Shown in pieces: positions 16,647 to 24,541 of a stretch of 64,000 bases of DNA. The position numbers and the translations under genes were made by a program. Origin of the DNA: Pseudomonadota bacterium (lineage in GTDB: Bacteria > Desulfobacterota > Desulfovibrionia > Desulfovibrionales > Desulfovibrionaceae); assembly GCA_023411815.1 (NCBI GenBank), contig JAEYOJ010000141.1, positions 16,477-80,476 of the forward strand, given 5' to 3'. Position 1 is the first letter of the stretch; each line of letters begins with the position of its first letter. The notes beneath the pieces were generated by a model, which was not told the DNA's origin, ran no database searches, and was given only the letters and a program-made list of their open reading frames with translations.

Positions 16647-18098
16647 CTAGCGCTTGCGCTCCACGCCAAGCCGCGAGGCCACGACCTCGGCGGCCTTGAG
16701 AGTGAACTCCTCGGGCGTCAGGCTCTGCTTGTCCTGAATGGACAGCACGGACAAGGGGACGTTGGCCTTTTCCGGGTCGGGCGACACACCGTACTCGGGC
16801 GGGAAGGTATTCTGGAAGTACATTTCCTGGAAGCCGATAAACTTGAGCATGTGCGCGGTGGCGTCGAGCACGGCGAGTTCGCTCTTGCCGATGAGCTTCC
16901 GGTCCATGGCCGCCATGAGTCCGGCAAGGCATTCACCGCCCTGGGTGTCGGCGATGTGGCCGTGACGGTTGGCCAGCAGCATGGCTTCCATGATGGCCTG
17001 TTCCGTGACCTGCACCACCTGGAAGGCGTCCCGGCCGCCGATGGCCGTGTACTGGTCGGCGAAGTGTTTCACCCGCGGGAAGGAGACCGGGTTGCCGATC
17101 ATGGCCGCCTGGGCCACCGAAGGGGTCACCTTAACGGGTTGGAAGGTGCGCTTGGTCGGGTCCGTCTCGCTGTAGTAGCGGTAGACCGGATCGGCATGGT
17201 GCGACTGCACGCCGAATACGCGCGGCAGCTCGCTTATGATGCCCAGGCGGAGCAGCTTGAGGAAGCCGCCCATGATGGCCGTGACGTTGCCGGCGTTGCC
17301 GATGGGCACGAACACGCACTTGCCGACCATGTCCCAGTCGTACCATTGGGCTACTTCGAAGGCGTAGGATTCCTGGCCCAGAATACGCCAGGCGTTCTTG
17401 GAGTTGAGCAGGGCCACGCGGTAGTTGTCGGCCAGGTGCTCGACCACCTTCATGCAGTCATCGAACACGCCGGGAATCTCCATGACCACGGCGCCGCTGC
17501 CGAGGGGCTGGGCCAGTTGCTGGGGCGTGACCTTGCCCTGGGGCAGTAGCACCACGGTCTTGATGGCCCCGCCCACATATGCGCCATAGAGCGCGGCCGC
17601 GGCCGAGGTATCGCCCGTGGAGGCGCAGATGGTCAGCACACTGTCCCACTTATGCTTGCGGATGAGCGCCTTGAGGTAGCTGTAGGCGCAGGCCATGCCG
17701 CGGTCCTTGAAGGACGCACTGGGATTCTGGCCGTCGTTCTTGTAGGCCATGAGCTGGCCGCCCAGGCGTGCCCGCAGGGCCGGGCTGGCATCCACGATGG
17801 GCGTGTTGCCTTCGCCCAGGCAGACGATGTCCTCGGGCTCCAGCACCGGGGCCGTGATCTCGTAGAACCGGAAGATGCCGCGCAGGAAGGCGCGCTTTTC
17901 ACCGGCGCGGGCATCGAATATCTCGCGCCATCCTTCGCCCGGCGTCTCGCGCAGCTTGTCGAAGTCCAGATCCTCCAGCAGGAACACTCCGCCGCACTTG
18001 GGACAGGTGTACAGAAGCTGGTCGATGCCGTGGCGTGCGCCGCAGCCGAGACAGAAGTATTCCATGCGGCCGCGATGCAGCGGGAATAGCGTAGCCAT
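16647..18098 (-). CDS. thrC: Threonine synthase
   Basis: 483 aa. A PLP enzyme converting O-phosphohomoserine to threonine. The N-terminus has a zinc-ribbon-like part (CLGCG ... CPKCG), then the PLP lysine in NPSASFKDRGM and the phosphate-binding loop IGNAGNVTAIMGG. ATG 18098 has GGAG 6 nt upstream; the frame remains open farther upstream but without protein-like character. The protein is longer than short-type ThrC because of the N-terminal extension. It heads a pair with tlyA. Confidence 0.94.
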   Translation of the reverse strand: MATLFPLHRGRMEYFCLGCGARHGIDQLLYTCPKCGGVFLLEDLDFDKLRETPGEGWREIFDARAGEKRAFLRGIFRFYEITAPVLEPEDIVCLGEGNTPIVDASPALRARLGGQLMAYKNDGQNPSASFKDRGMACAYSYLKALIRKHKWDSVLTICASTGDTSAAAALYGAYVGGAIKTVVLLPQGKVTPQQLAQPLGSGAVVMEIPGVFDDCMKVVEHLADNYRVALLNSKNAWRILGQESYAFEVAQWYDWDMVGKCVFVPIGNAGNVTAIMGGFLKLLRLGIISELPRVFGVQSHHADPVYRYYSETDPTKRTFQPVKVTPSVAQAAMIGNPVSFPRVKHFADQYTAIGGRDAFQVVQVTEQAIMEAMLLANRHGHIADTQGGECLAGLMAAMDRKLIGKSELAVLDATAHMLKFIGFQEMYFQNTFPPEYGVSPDPEKANVPLSVLSIQDKQSLTPEEFTLKAAEVVASRLGVERKR

Positions 18099-18153
18099 GC
18101 GGGACTCCATCATGCAAGGTGTGGTGATCCGGCCCTGTGGGGCCGGCAAACGA

Positions 18154-18660
18154 TCAACCTGGCCATATCCTGGGGATCGACAGCACGAGCATGGTGATGC
18201 CCAATCCCAGTTTGAGCACGTTGCCCAGGATGCGGCCGTACATGTTGCCCAAGGCGGAGCGGTGCGCTTCGGCGAAAGGGCGCTCGTGCATGAGCTCGAA
18301 TACCAGTCCGCCGGCATAGGCGCCCAAAAGCGCGCCCGGGATGGCCCCGAGTCCGAACAGGATCGGAGCGCCGAGAATGGCACCGACGAATCCGCCGATG
18401 AACGCGCCGAGCAGGCCCTTGCCCGTACTTCCGTAGCGTCGGCCGCCCAGGATCTGTACGATCTGTTCCAGTATCTCTCCCGCCAGGGCCAGGCCCGCGA
18501 GCAGGCCGAAGAACCACCAGCCCGCGTCCATGGCTGGGTGCGTCCATTTCCAGACAGCCACCAGGCCGAGCACAATCCAGTTTGCCGGCAGACTGATCAG
18601 ATGCAGGGCCAGCACGACCAGGAGCAGGGCTATGAACAGAGCGGCCAGCGCCGTGGCCAT
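18154..18660 (-). CDS. DUF456 family membrane protein
   Basis: 168 aa. About five hydrophobic helices, with the Gly-rich central segment (GLLGAFIGGFVGAILGAPIL) characteristic of DUF456. No biochemical function is established for the family. Its ATG directly follows the stop of the phenylacetate-CoA ligase gene (TAGATG), so it is translated from the same message, a pairing that may reflect only operon position. Confidence 0.85.
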   Translation of the reverse strand: MATALAALFIALLLVVLALHLISLPANWIVLGLVAVWKWTHPAMDAGWWFFGLLAGLALAGEILEQIVQILGGRRYGSTGKGLLGAFIGGFVGAILGAPILFGLGAIPGALLGAYAGGLVFELMHERPFAEAHRSALGNMYGRILGNVLKLGLGITMLVLSIPRIWPG

Positions 18661-19956
18661 CTAGTTCTTCTCCCGCGCATCCACCACACGTTTGGCCTTG
18701 CCTTCGCTCTGGGGCAGACTGCCGCGCTGCACCAGGTCCACTCTCGGGGTGATGAGGATTTCGTCGTGTAGTCTGTGGGCGATTTTCTCCTGCAATGCGC
18801 GCAGCACCCTCATGTCCTCGACGAAATACTCGTCCTGGATCTCCACCTTGATGCGCAGTTGATCCAGGTAGCCTTCGCGCTCGATGATGATGAGATAGTT
18901 CTGGCCGACCTCGGGCATGGCCATGAGCACCTGCTCGACCTGCATGGGATAGATGTTTACGCCCTTGATAATGAGCATGTCGTCGGCGCGGCCGGAAATG
19001 CGGTCGATGCGGCGGTGGGTGCGGCCGCATGAGCATTGCCCCGGCAGCAGGCGCGTGAGGTCGCGGGTGCGATAGCGGATGATGGGCATGCCTTCGCGTG
19101 TGAGGGTGGTGAGCACCAGTTCACCCACTTGGCCTTCGGGCACGGGCTCCAGCGTCACCGGGTCGATCACCTCCACGAGGTAGGCGTCCTCCCAGATGTG
19201 CATGCCGTCCTGTTCGGTGCATTCGAAGGCCACTCCCGGGCCGTTCATTTCCGACAGGCCGTATGAGTTGAATGCACGCAAGCCCAGGAGTTGTTCGATG
19301 CGTTTGCGCGCCTCGTCGGTATGCGGTTCCGCGCCGATGAGTGCGATGCGCGGAGGAAAGTCTTCGGGCCGGATGCCTTCTTTTTCCAACACGCTCCCGA
19401 AGTAGAGCGCATAGGAAGGAATGATGTGCAGGGCCGTGACCGCAAAGTCGCGAATGAGTTTGATCTGGCGCTTGGTATTGCCTGCGCCGGCCGGAATGGT
19501 CAAACAGCCCAGCCATTCGGCGCCGTAATGGATGCCGAGGCCTCCGGTGAACAGACCGTAGCCGGCGATGTTCTGGAACACGTCGCCCTTGCGCATGCCC
19601 ACGGAATACATGCAGCGGGCCACCAGCGCGGCCCATTGCTCAAGATCCTTGCGGGTGTAGAGCACTGCCGTGGGGTTACCCGTAGTGCCAGAAGATGCGT
19701 GCAGGCGGACCAGCTCGCAGCGGTCGCAGGTCAGCAATCCGTACGGGTAGTTGGCCCGCAGGTCGTCCTTGCTGGTCAGGGGGAATTTGCGAATATCCTC
19801 GGGCGAAATCACGGAAGCGGCGGAGAGGCCGGCTTCGGCGAAGCTCTTGGCGTAGAAAGGGGACTTGGCGGCACGCTCGACGGTTGTGCGCAATCGCTCG
19901 GTCTGCAATCGAGCGAGCGCATCTCGCTCCAGGATTTCCACCGGGTCGAAATACAC
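18661..19956 (-). CDS. paaK: Phenylacetate-CoA ligase family enzyme
   Basis: 431 aa of the ANL superfamily. The ATP-binding P-loop is SSGTTGNPT near residue 90. The adenylation motif YGLSEMNGPG and the hinge IIRYRTRD are present, along with the PaaK-type C-terminal domain (RADDMLIIKGVNIYPMQVE). It activates an aryl acid, classically phenylacetate, to its CoA thioester. In anaerobes these genes often accompany indolepyruvate oxidoreductases, where the ligase yields ATP from aryl-acetyl-CoA; no such partner lies in the window. Confidence 0.9.
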   Translation of the reverse strand: MYFDPVEILERDALARLQTERLRTTVERAAKSPFYAKSFAEAGLSAASVISPEDIRKFPLTSKDDLRANYPYGLLTCDRCELVRLHASSGTTGNPTAVLYTRKDLEQWAALVARCMYSVGMRKGDVFQNIAGYGLFTGGLGIHYGAEWLGCLTIPAGAGNTKRQIKLIRDFAVTALHIIPSYALYFGSVLEKEGIRPEDFPPRIALIGAEPHTDEARKRIEQLLGLRAFNSYGLSEMNGPGVAFECTEQDGMHIWEDAYLVEVIDPVTLEPVPEGQVGELVLTTLTREGMPIIRYRTRDLTRLLPGQCSCGRTHRRIDRISGRADDMLIIKGVNIYPMQVEQVLMAMPEVGQNYLIIIEREGYLDQLRIKVEIQDEYFVEDMRVLRALQEKIAHRLHDEILITPRVDLVQRGSLPQSEGKAKRVVDAREKN

Positions 19957-19989
19957 GCGATCCTCCTGGATACTGGCGCCGGGCCGCGC

Positions 19990-21426
19990 CTAGAAGCTGG
20001 AGGCTTCCGAGGGCGAGGGCTCCGGCTGGTGGGACAAGTCGCGAAAGGCCGTACTTTTGCCGATAAAGGCCAACTCCACAGCGCCCACAGGTCCGTTGCG
20101 CTGCTTGCCGACGATGATTTCGGCCACTCCCTTTTTGGGAGAGTCCTCATTGTATACTTCGTCGCGATAGATGAAGCAAATCACGTCGGCGTCCTGCTCG
20201 ATAGCTCCCGATTCGCGCAGGTCGGAGAGCATGGGCCGTTTGTTGGTGCGCTCTTCCACCTTTCTGTTCAGCTGCGACAGCGCGATGACCGGCACATGCA
20301 GTTCCTTGGCCAGGGCCTTAAGGTTGCGCGAGATATCGGAGATCTCCTGCTCGCGGGAGTCCGTGCGCCGGCTGGCGCGCATGAGCTGCAAATAATCAAC
20401 CACGACCAGCCCGAGGCCCTTATCCATCTTGAGCCTGCGGCAGCGGGAGCGCAGGTCCATGGCGGTGATGGCTGGAGTGTCGTCGATGTAGATGGGGGCG
20501 CGGGACAAGGCATCAGCCGCATCCGTTAGTTTGGCCCAATCCTCGTCGCCAAGGAAACCGTTACGTACGTTCTTGAGGTCGACCAGGCCATGGATGCAGA
20601 GCATGCGCATCATGAGCTGGTCCATGCCCATTTCCAGGGAAAAGATGGCAGTAGGCACTTCGTCGTGAACGGCAGCGTTCATGGCCAGGTTCAGGGCGAA
20701 GGCCGTCTTGCCCATGCTCGGACGCCCGGCGACGATGATCAGGTCCGTTGGCTGCAAGCCGGAGGTTATCTCGTCGAATTTCGTGTAGAAAGTGCGGACG
20801 CCCGTGATGAGCTCGCCACGGTTGGCACGCTCGGTAAGTTTGTCAAAGACTTCCGTGACCAGTTCGGCACTGGACCGGTACGGCTGTGTGCCACGGCTTT
20901 GGGAAATATGGAAGATGGCCTGCTGCGAATGGTCCAGCAGTTCGCTGACCTCGGTTCCAGGCTCGAAGCAGTCGCCGATGATGTCCGTTGCGACACGGAT
21001 GAGCCGGCGCTGGATGGACTTTTCCTTTACGATCTCGGCATGATAAATCGCATTGGCCGCCGAAATAACCCCGCCTGCCAGTTCGGCCAGGTAAGGCTGG
21101 CCGCCGATGGTGTCGAGCTGACCGCTTTTGTGCAGTTCATCGGCGACAGTGAGCAGGTCGACGGGGATGGATTTGCGGAAAAGCTCCATGAAGGCAGCGT
21201 ATATCCGCTGGTGAGCCGGGGAATAGAAGTCGTCTTCGTCCAGCAGATCCAGAAGCTGGGGGAAGATGGAGCTGTTCAGGAATACCCCCCCCAGAACGGC
21301 TTGCTCAGCCTCAAGATTCTGGGGAGGGGTTTTACGCAGAATGTCTTGGGAAACCTTCCCAAGAGCTTCTTGTGTAAGCTGGGAGCCGGCGGCCCCTGGG
21401 GAAGAAGCGCGCCTGTTCCCGTTCAT
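19990..21426 (-). CDS. dnaB: Replicative DNA helicase DnaB
   Basis: 478 aa. Hexameric 5'-3' helicase of the replication fork. The N-terminal helical domain (~30-135) begins PPQNLEAEQAVLGGVFLN. The RecA-like C-terminal domain has Walker A GRPSMGKTA (near 212-220), Walker B LVVVDYLQLM and the arginine-finger region around RESGAIEQDADV. No intein is present. It is the last gene of the rpsF-rpsR-rplI-dnaB cluster, starting 3 nt after the rplI stop. Confidence 0.97.
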   Translation of the reverse strand: MNGNRRASSPGAAGSQLTQEALGKVSQDILRKTPPQNLEAEQAVLGGVFLNSSIFPQLLDLLDEDDFYSPAHQRIYAAFMELFRKSIPVDLLTVADELHKSGQLDTIGGQPYLAELAGGVISAANAIYHAEIVKEKSIQRRLIRVATDIIGDCFEPGTEVSELLDHSQQAIFHISQSRGTQPYRSSAELVTEVFDKLTERANRGELITGVRTFYTKFDEITSGLQPTDLIIVAGRPSMGKTAFALNLAMNAAVHDEVPTAIFSLEMGMDQLMMRMLCIHGLVDLKNVRNGFLGDEDWAKLTDAADALSRAPIYIDDTPAITAMDLRSRCRRLKMDKGLGLVVVDYLQLMRASRRTDSREQEISDISRNLKALAKELHVPVIALSQLNRKVEERTNKRPMLSDLRESGAIEQDADVICFIYRDEVYNEDSPKKGVAEIIVGKQRNGPVGAVELAFIGKSTAFRDLSHQPEPSPSEASSF

Positions 21427-21429
21427 GTC

Positions 21430-21954
21430 TTACTCGGCAGCGCTCTGGGCCTGAGCCTCGGGCTCGGCAGCCGGAACAGTCGCGGCCTGAACCTCTTCGG
21501 CATGGCCAAGCCGGACCACGGACACATTGAGTTCGGCACGCACCTGAGGATGCAGGCGAACGTCAATGGTGTACTCACCCGTGGAACGGATGGGCTGGTC
21601 GAGTTGAATCTTGCGCTTGTCGAGTTCGATGCCCTGAGCCGCGAGGACATCGGCGATGTTGCCGGCGGTAACGGAACCGTAGAGCTTGTCGCCCTCGCCC
21701 ACACGCACCTCGATGACAACCTTGGCGCCGTTTATCTTGGCAGCAAGAGCCTCGGCGCCGCCGCGGGCGGCATCGGCCTTGGCCTGCAGCTTCTTGCTTT
21801 CCAACTCGAACTGCTTGCGGTTGGACTCGGTGGCGGGCATGGCCAAGCCCTGCGGGATGAGATAGTTGCGAGCATAGCCTGGCTTGACGGCGACTTCGTC
21901 GCCAAGCGCGCCCAGGTTATCCACGTCCGCGCGCAAAATGATTTTCATGGGCAT
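21430..21954 (-). CDS. rplI: 50S ribosomal protein L9
   Basis: 174 aa. The N-terminal domain MKIILRADVDNLG ... PGYARNYLIPQGLA is the L9 signature; a long helix connects to a C-terminal rRNA-binding domain. An Ala/Glu-rich C-terminal extension of about 25 residues goes beyond the usual ~150 aa. ATG 21954 (GGAG 8 nt upstream) is chosen over the in-frame ATG six bases later. It lies between rpsR and dnaB. Confidence 0.97.
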   Translation of the reverse strand: MPMKIILRADVDNLGALGDEVAVKPGYARNYLIPQGLAMPATESNRKQFELESKKLQAKADAARGGAEALAAKINGAKVVIEVRVGEGDKLYGSVTAGNIADVLAAQGIELDKRKIQLDQPIRSTGEYTIDVRLHPQVRAELNVSVVRLGHAEEVQAATVPAAEPEAQAQSAAE

Positions 21955-21965
21955 GGCGGCTACTC

Positions 21966-22226
21966 CTAGATGGTCTTCTTACGCACGTAAGTGGCATGCG
22001 TGGTGGTATAGAAGAGCAGGGCCATCTGCCGGGAACGCTTGATCGCGGTGGTCAGCGTGCGCTGATGCTTGGCGCAGGTGCCGGTGATGCGGCGGGCGAT
22101 GATCTTGCCGCGATCAGTGATGAAGTCACGCAGAAGGTCCGCGTTCTTGTAGTCGATAGCCACGTTCTTGTCCGCACAAAAGCGGCAATACTTCTTCCTG
22201 GGGGCAAAACGTCTCTTGAAGGCCAT
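21966..22226 (-). CDS. rpsR: 30S ribosomal protein S18
   Basis: 86 aa, highly basic, with RKKYCRFCADK followed by IDYKNADLLRDFI and the C-terminal rRNA-binding ITGTCAKHQRTLTTAIKRSR. The extra Cys pair near the N-terminus is the zinc-binding type seen in many bacteria. S18 pairs with S6 in the ribosome platform; its gene follows rpsF by 3 nt. Confidence 0.97.
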   Translation of the reverse strand: MAFKRRFAPRKKYCRFCADKNVAIDYKNADLLRDFITDRGKIIARRITGTCAKHQRTLTTAIKRSRQMALLFYTTTHATYVRKKTI

Positions 22227-22229
22227 GGC

Positions 22230-22538
22230 TTACTCCTCCTCCGCCTGGAAGTTTTCGTCCAGCTTGACCGTGACGAACTTGAGAATTCCGTCGGTGATCC
22301 GGATGTTGCGCTCAAGCTCGGCAACGAGGGGGCTGGGGCCGGCATATTCCAAACGAACGTAGTGGCCACGGGTGAACTTGTTCACGGCGTAGGCCAGCTC
22401 GCGGGAGCCCCATTCATCCAACACAAGGGTCTGGCCTTGTTCGCGCGCCACGATGGCGCCGAGATTGTCCAGGATCTCCTTGCGGTTTTCCGTCGTCAGC
22501 TCGGGGCTGAACAACAGAAGGGTTTCATACTTGCGCAT
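22230..22538 (-). CDS. rpsF: 30S ribosomal protein S6
   Basis: 102 aa. It starts MRKYETLLLFSPELT, typical of S6, and ends in an acidic tail. ATG 22538 follows AAGGAGG at ideal spacing; the 18-codon upstream extension is not credible. It is the first gene of the S6-S18-L9-DnaB cluster. In other bacteria the S6:S18 heterodimer binds a hairpin in the rpsF leader and represses the operon; a candidate is listed at 22558-22611. Confidence 0.96.
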   Translation of the reverse strand: MRKYETLLLFSPELTTENRKEILDNLGAIVAREQGQTLVLDEWGSRELAYAVNKFTRGHYVRLEYAGPSPLVAELERNIRITDGILKFVTVKLDENFQAEEE

Positions 22539-22557
22539 AAGCGTCCTCCTTATGGTC

Positions 22558-22611
22558 TTACGGCCCTTCCCAACCGGGGAAGAGCAAGGCAAGAGAAAGC
22601 TTGTTAGTCAT
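22558..22611 (-). promoter_or_regulatory. rpsF leader: 17-codon mini-ORF and hairpin, possible autoregulatory site
   Basis: Minus strand: AGGAGG, 7 nt, then ATG opens a 17-codon frame (MTNKLSLALLFPGWEGP) ending with TAA 19 nt before the rpsF start. Inside it CTTCCC/GGGAAG encloses a CGGTT loop beside CCG triplets. Known S6:S18 leader motifs are hairpins exposing CCG, so this is a candidate, not a demonstrated, binding site. A TTGACA at 22624-22629 overlaps the upstream AGGAGG. Confidence 0.35.
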
Positions 22612-22638
22612 CAAGCTTCCTCCTGTCAAGGACTTCGG

Positions 22639-22779
22639 TTACTTCCTGTCGTCGTCCTTAGGGCGCGAACCGCACCCGCCACGCGGATTTCAACCGCCAA
22701 TTCCCATGCGCGGAAAAATAACGCGTACGAGCAGGACCCAGACGATGGCAATGCCGAGAACTATCAGCAGCTGAGACAT
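22639..22779 (-). CDS. Candidate small membrane selenoprotein, in-frame UGA at codon 30
   Basis: A 46-codon frame starting at ATG 22779, with GGGGA 8 nt upstream, 22 nt after the fabI stop. Residues 4-22 (LLIVLGIAIVWVLLVRVIF) form one membrane helix, then PRMGIGG, an in-frame TGA (22690-22692) at codon 30, then NPRGGCGSRPKDDDRK and TAA. The sequence after TGA keeps the frame, remains protein-like, places a Cys six residues on and ends soon. A SECIS-like hairpin lies just downstream. If TGA is a stop, the product is a 29-aa membrane peptide. I do not recognise a family. Confidence 0.6.
22661..22677 (-). promoter_or_regulatory. Candidate bacterial SECIS hairpin
   Basis: Minus strand GGGTGC-GGTTC-GCGCCC: 6 bp (one U-G) with a 5-nt GGUUC loop; the first loop G is 18 nt past the UGA. 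Bacterial SECIS elements are stem-loops directly after the UGA with guanines in a short apical loop (GGUCU in E. coli fdhF). Confidence 0.5.
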
Positions 22780-22801
22780 GCGGGGAATCCCCAGCTAGGG
22801 C

Positions 22802-23566
22802 TTAAAGCCCCATGATGTTATAGCCCGAGTCCACGTAAAGCACTTCGCCAGTCACGCCCGAGGCGAGATCCGAAGCCAGGAAGAGGGCGGCCTTGCCGAC
22901 ATCGTCGATGCCGACGTTGCGCTTTAGCGGGGCGCGTTCCTCGATATGGTTGAAGATTGTCTTGAAACCGGAGATTCCGCTGGAGGCCAGTGTCTTGATG
23001 GGGCCGGCGCTGATGGCGTTGACACGCACACCCGCCGTGCCCATCTCATGAGACAGGTAGCGCATGCTTGCTTCGAGGGTGGCCTTGGCCACGCCCATCA
23101 CGTTGTAGTTCATGACCACTCGCGTGGAACCCAGATAGGTCATGGTCATGACCGAAGCTCCCGGAGCGAGCAGAGGCTCGAAGGCCTTGCACAGGGCCAC
23201 GAGCGAATAGGCCGAGATGTCCAGGGCCAGCCTGAAGCCTTCGCGCGAGGTGTCGATGAAGCGGTTCTTCAGGTCGTCCCTGTTGGCGAAAGCCACGGAA
23301 TGTACGAGCACGTCCACGCTGCCCCATTTCTCCTGCACGATCTTGGCCGCGGCGGCGACCTGCTCGTCCGAGGTCACGTCACAGGGGAAGGTGAAATCTC
23401 CGCCAAGCTCCTCGCTGATGGGATCGACACGCTTCTGAATGGCTTCGCCGGCGTAGCTGAAGCAGAGCTGCGCGCCATGTTGCTTGAACTGCTGGGCAAT
23501 GCCGTAGGCGATGGACTTTTCGTTGGCCACGCCGAAGATAGCGGCCTTCTTATCTTTAAGCAGCAC
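22802..23566 (-). CDS. fabI: Enoyl-[acyl-carrier-protein] reductase (NADH)
   Basis: 254-aa SDR-type enzyme catalysing the last reduction of fatty-acid elongation. The N-terminal nucleotide site is GVANEKSIAYGIA, typical of FabI rather than classical SDRs. The catalytic Tyr/Lys pair is in YNVMGVAKATLE (Tyr-x6-Lys), and the Ser-Gly-Ile substrate loop follows PIKTLASSGI. It is of the triclosan-target family. The gene ends 22 nt before the candidate selenoprotein. Confidence 0.96.
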   Translation of the reverse strand: MLLKDKKAAIFGVANEKSIAYGIAQQFKQHGAQLCFSYAGEAIQKRVDPISEELGGDFTFPCDVTSDEQVAAAAKIVQEKWGSVDVLVHSVAFANRDDLKNRFIDTSREGFRLALDISAYSLVALCKAFEPLLAPGASVMTMTYLGSTRVVMNYNVMGVAKATLEASMRYLSHEMGTAGVRVNAISAGPIKTLASSGISGFKTIFNHIEERAPLKRNVGIDDVGKAALFLASDLASGVTGEVLYVDSGYNIMGL

Positions 23567-23622
23567 GGAGAACCTCCTTGAAGCTGAACAATAGCTGGAA
23601 GATGTATTCGTCTGTTTCTGTC

Positions 23623-24519
23623 TTAAACGCTGAGTGTAGCACCGGTCAATCGTTCATAAGCCTCCAGGTACTTGTCCCTGGTCTTTGCAATGACTTCCTC
23701 GGGCAGGTTTGGCGCGGGCGGCTGTTTGTCGAAGCCGATACCTTCCAGCCAGTCGCGCACGTACTGCTTGTCGAAACTGGGCTGCCCCCGGCCAGGCATG
23801 TAGCCGTCCATGGGCCAGAAACGCGAGGAATCGGGAGTAAGCACCTCGTCAATGAGCAGGAGCTTGCCGCCGGCCATGCCAAACTCGAACTTCGTATCGG
23901 CGATGATGATTCCACGCGAGCGGGCATAGTCGCGGGCGCGGGAGTAAATCTCGATGGACAGCTTTTCCACCTGCGCAACAAGTTCGCGGCCGGCCATGTC
24001 CTTGGCCTGCTCCACGGTGATGTTCTCGTCATGCTGGCCGATTTCCGCTTTGGTCGATGGCGTGAACAGCGGATTCGCCAGCATCTCGGATTCCTTGAGC
24101 CCGGCCGGGAGCTTGTGGCCCGAGACCGTGCCGGTCTTGCGGTAATCCTTCCAGCCCGAGCCGGTGATATAGCCGCGCACGATGCACTCGATGGGCAGCG
24201 GCTTGGCCCGCTTGACGAGCACCGAGCGGCCGGCCAGCTCTTCGGCATATGGCGCGAGTGCGCCGGGAAAATCCTTGGTCTCGGAGGCCAGGACGTGATT
24301 ATCCACCAGATCCTTGAACATGCCCATCCAGAACAGGGTGATCTGGTTGAGGATGGCGCCTTTGAGCGGCACGGGATCCGGCAGGATCACGTCGAACGCC
24401 GAGATTCGGTCCGTGGTTACTATGAGCAGCCGCTCCGCGTCGATCTCATAGATGTCCCGCACCTTGCCCCGGTGGAGCAGGGGAAATTCCTTGATGTCGG
24501 TCTGAATGACTGTCTTCAT
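23623..24519 (-). CDS. purC: Phosphoribosylaminoimidazole-succinocarboxamide synthase (SAICAR synthetase)
   Basis: 298 aa. ATP-dependent condensation of CAIR with aspartate in purine synthesis. Signatures are LLHRGKVRDIYEID near the N-terminus (ATP loop), TTDRISAFDVILPD, CIVRGYITGSGWKDY and LLIDEVLTPDSSRFW. ATG 24519 with AGGA nearby is the natural start; the upstream open frame is an artefact. It begins 22 nt after hisD ends, so the two are probably cotranscribed. Confidence 0.96.
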   Translation of the reverse strand: MKTVIQTDIKEFPLLHRGKVRDIYEIDAERLLIVTTDRISAFDVILPDPVPLKGAILNQITLFWMGMFKDLVDNHVLASETKDFPGALAPYAEELAGRSVLVKRAKPLPIECIVRGYITGSGWKDYRKTGTVSGHKLPAGLKESEMLANPLFTPSTKAEIGQHDENITVEQAKDMAGRELVAQVEKLSIEIYSRARDYARSRGIIIADTKFEFGMAGGKLLLIDEVLTPDSSRFWPMDGYMPGRGQPSFDKQYVRDWLEGIGFDKQPPAPNLPEEVIAKTRDKYLEAYERLTGATLSV

Positions 24520-24541
24520 GGCAAGTCCTTGTATGGCTATC

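Noticed and set aside
18110..19036. 308-codon minus-strand frame alongside the DUF456 and paaK genes
   Set aside because: Overlaps both in another phase, is Arg/His/Pro-rich, and has no domain.
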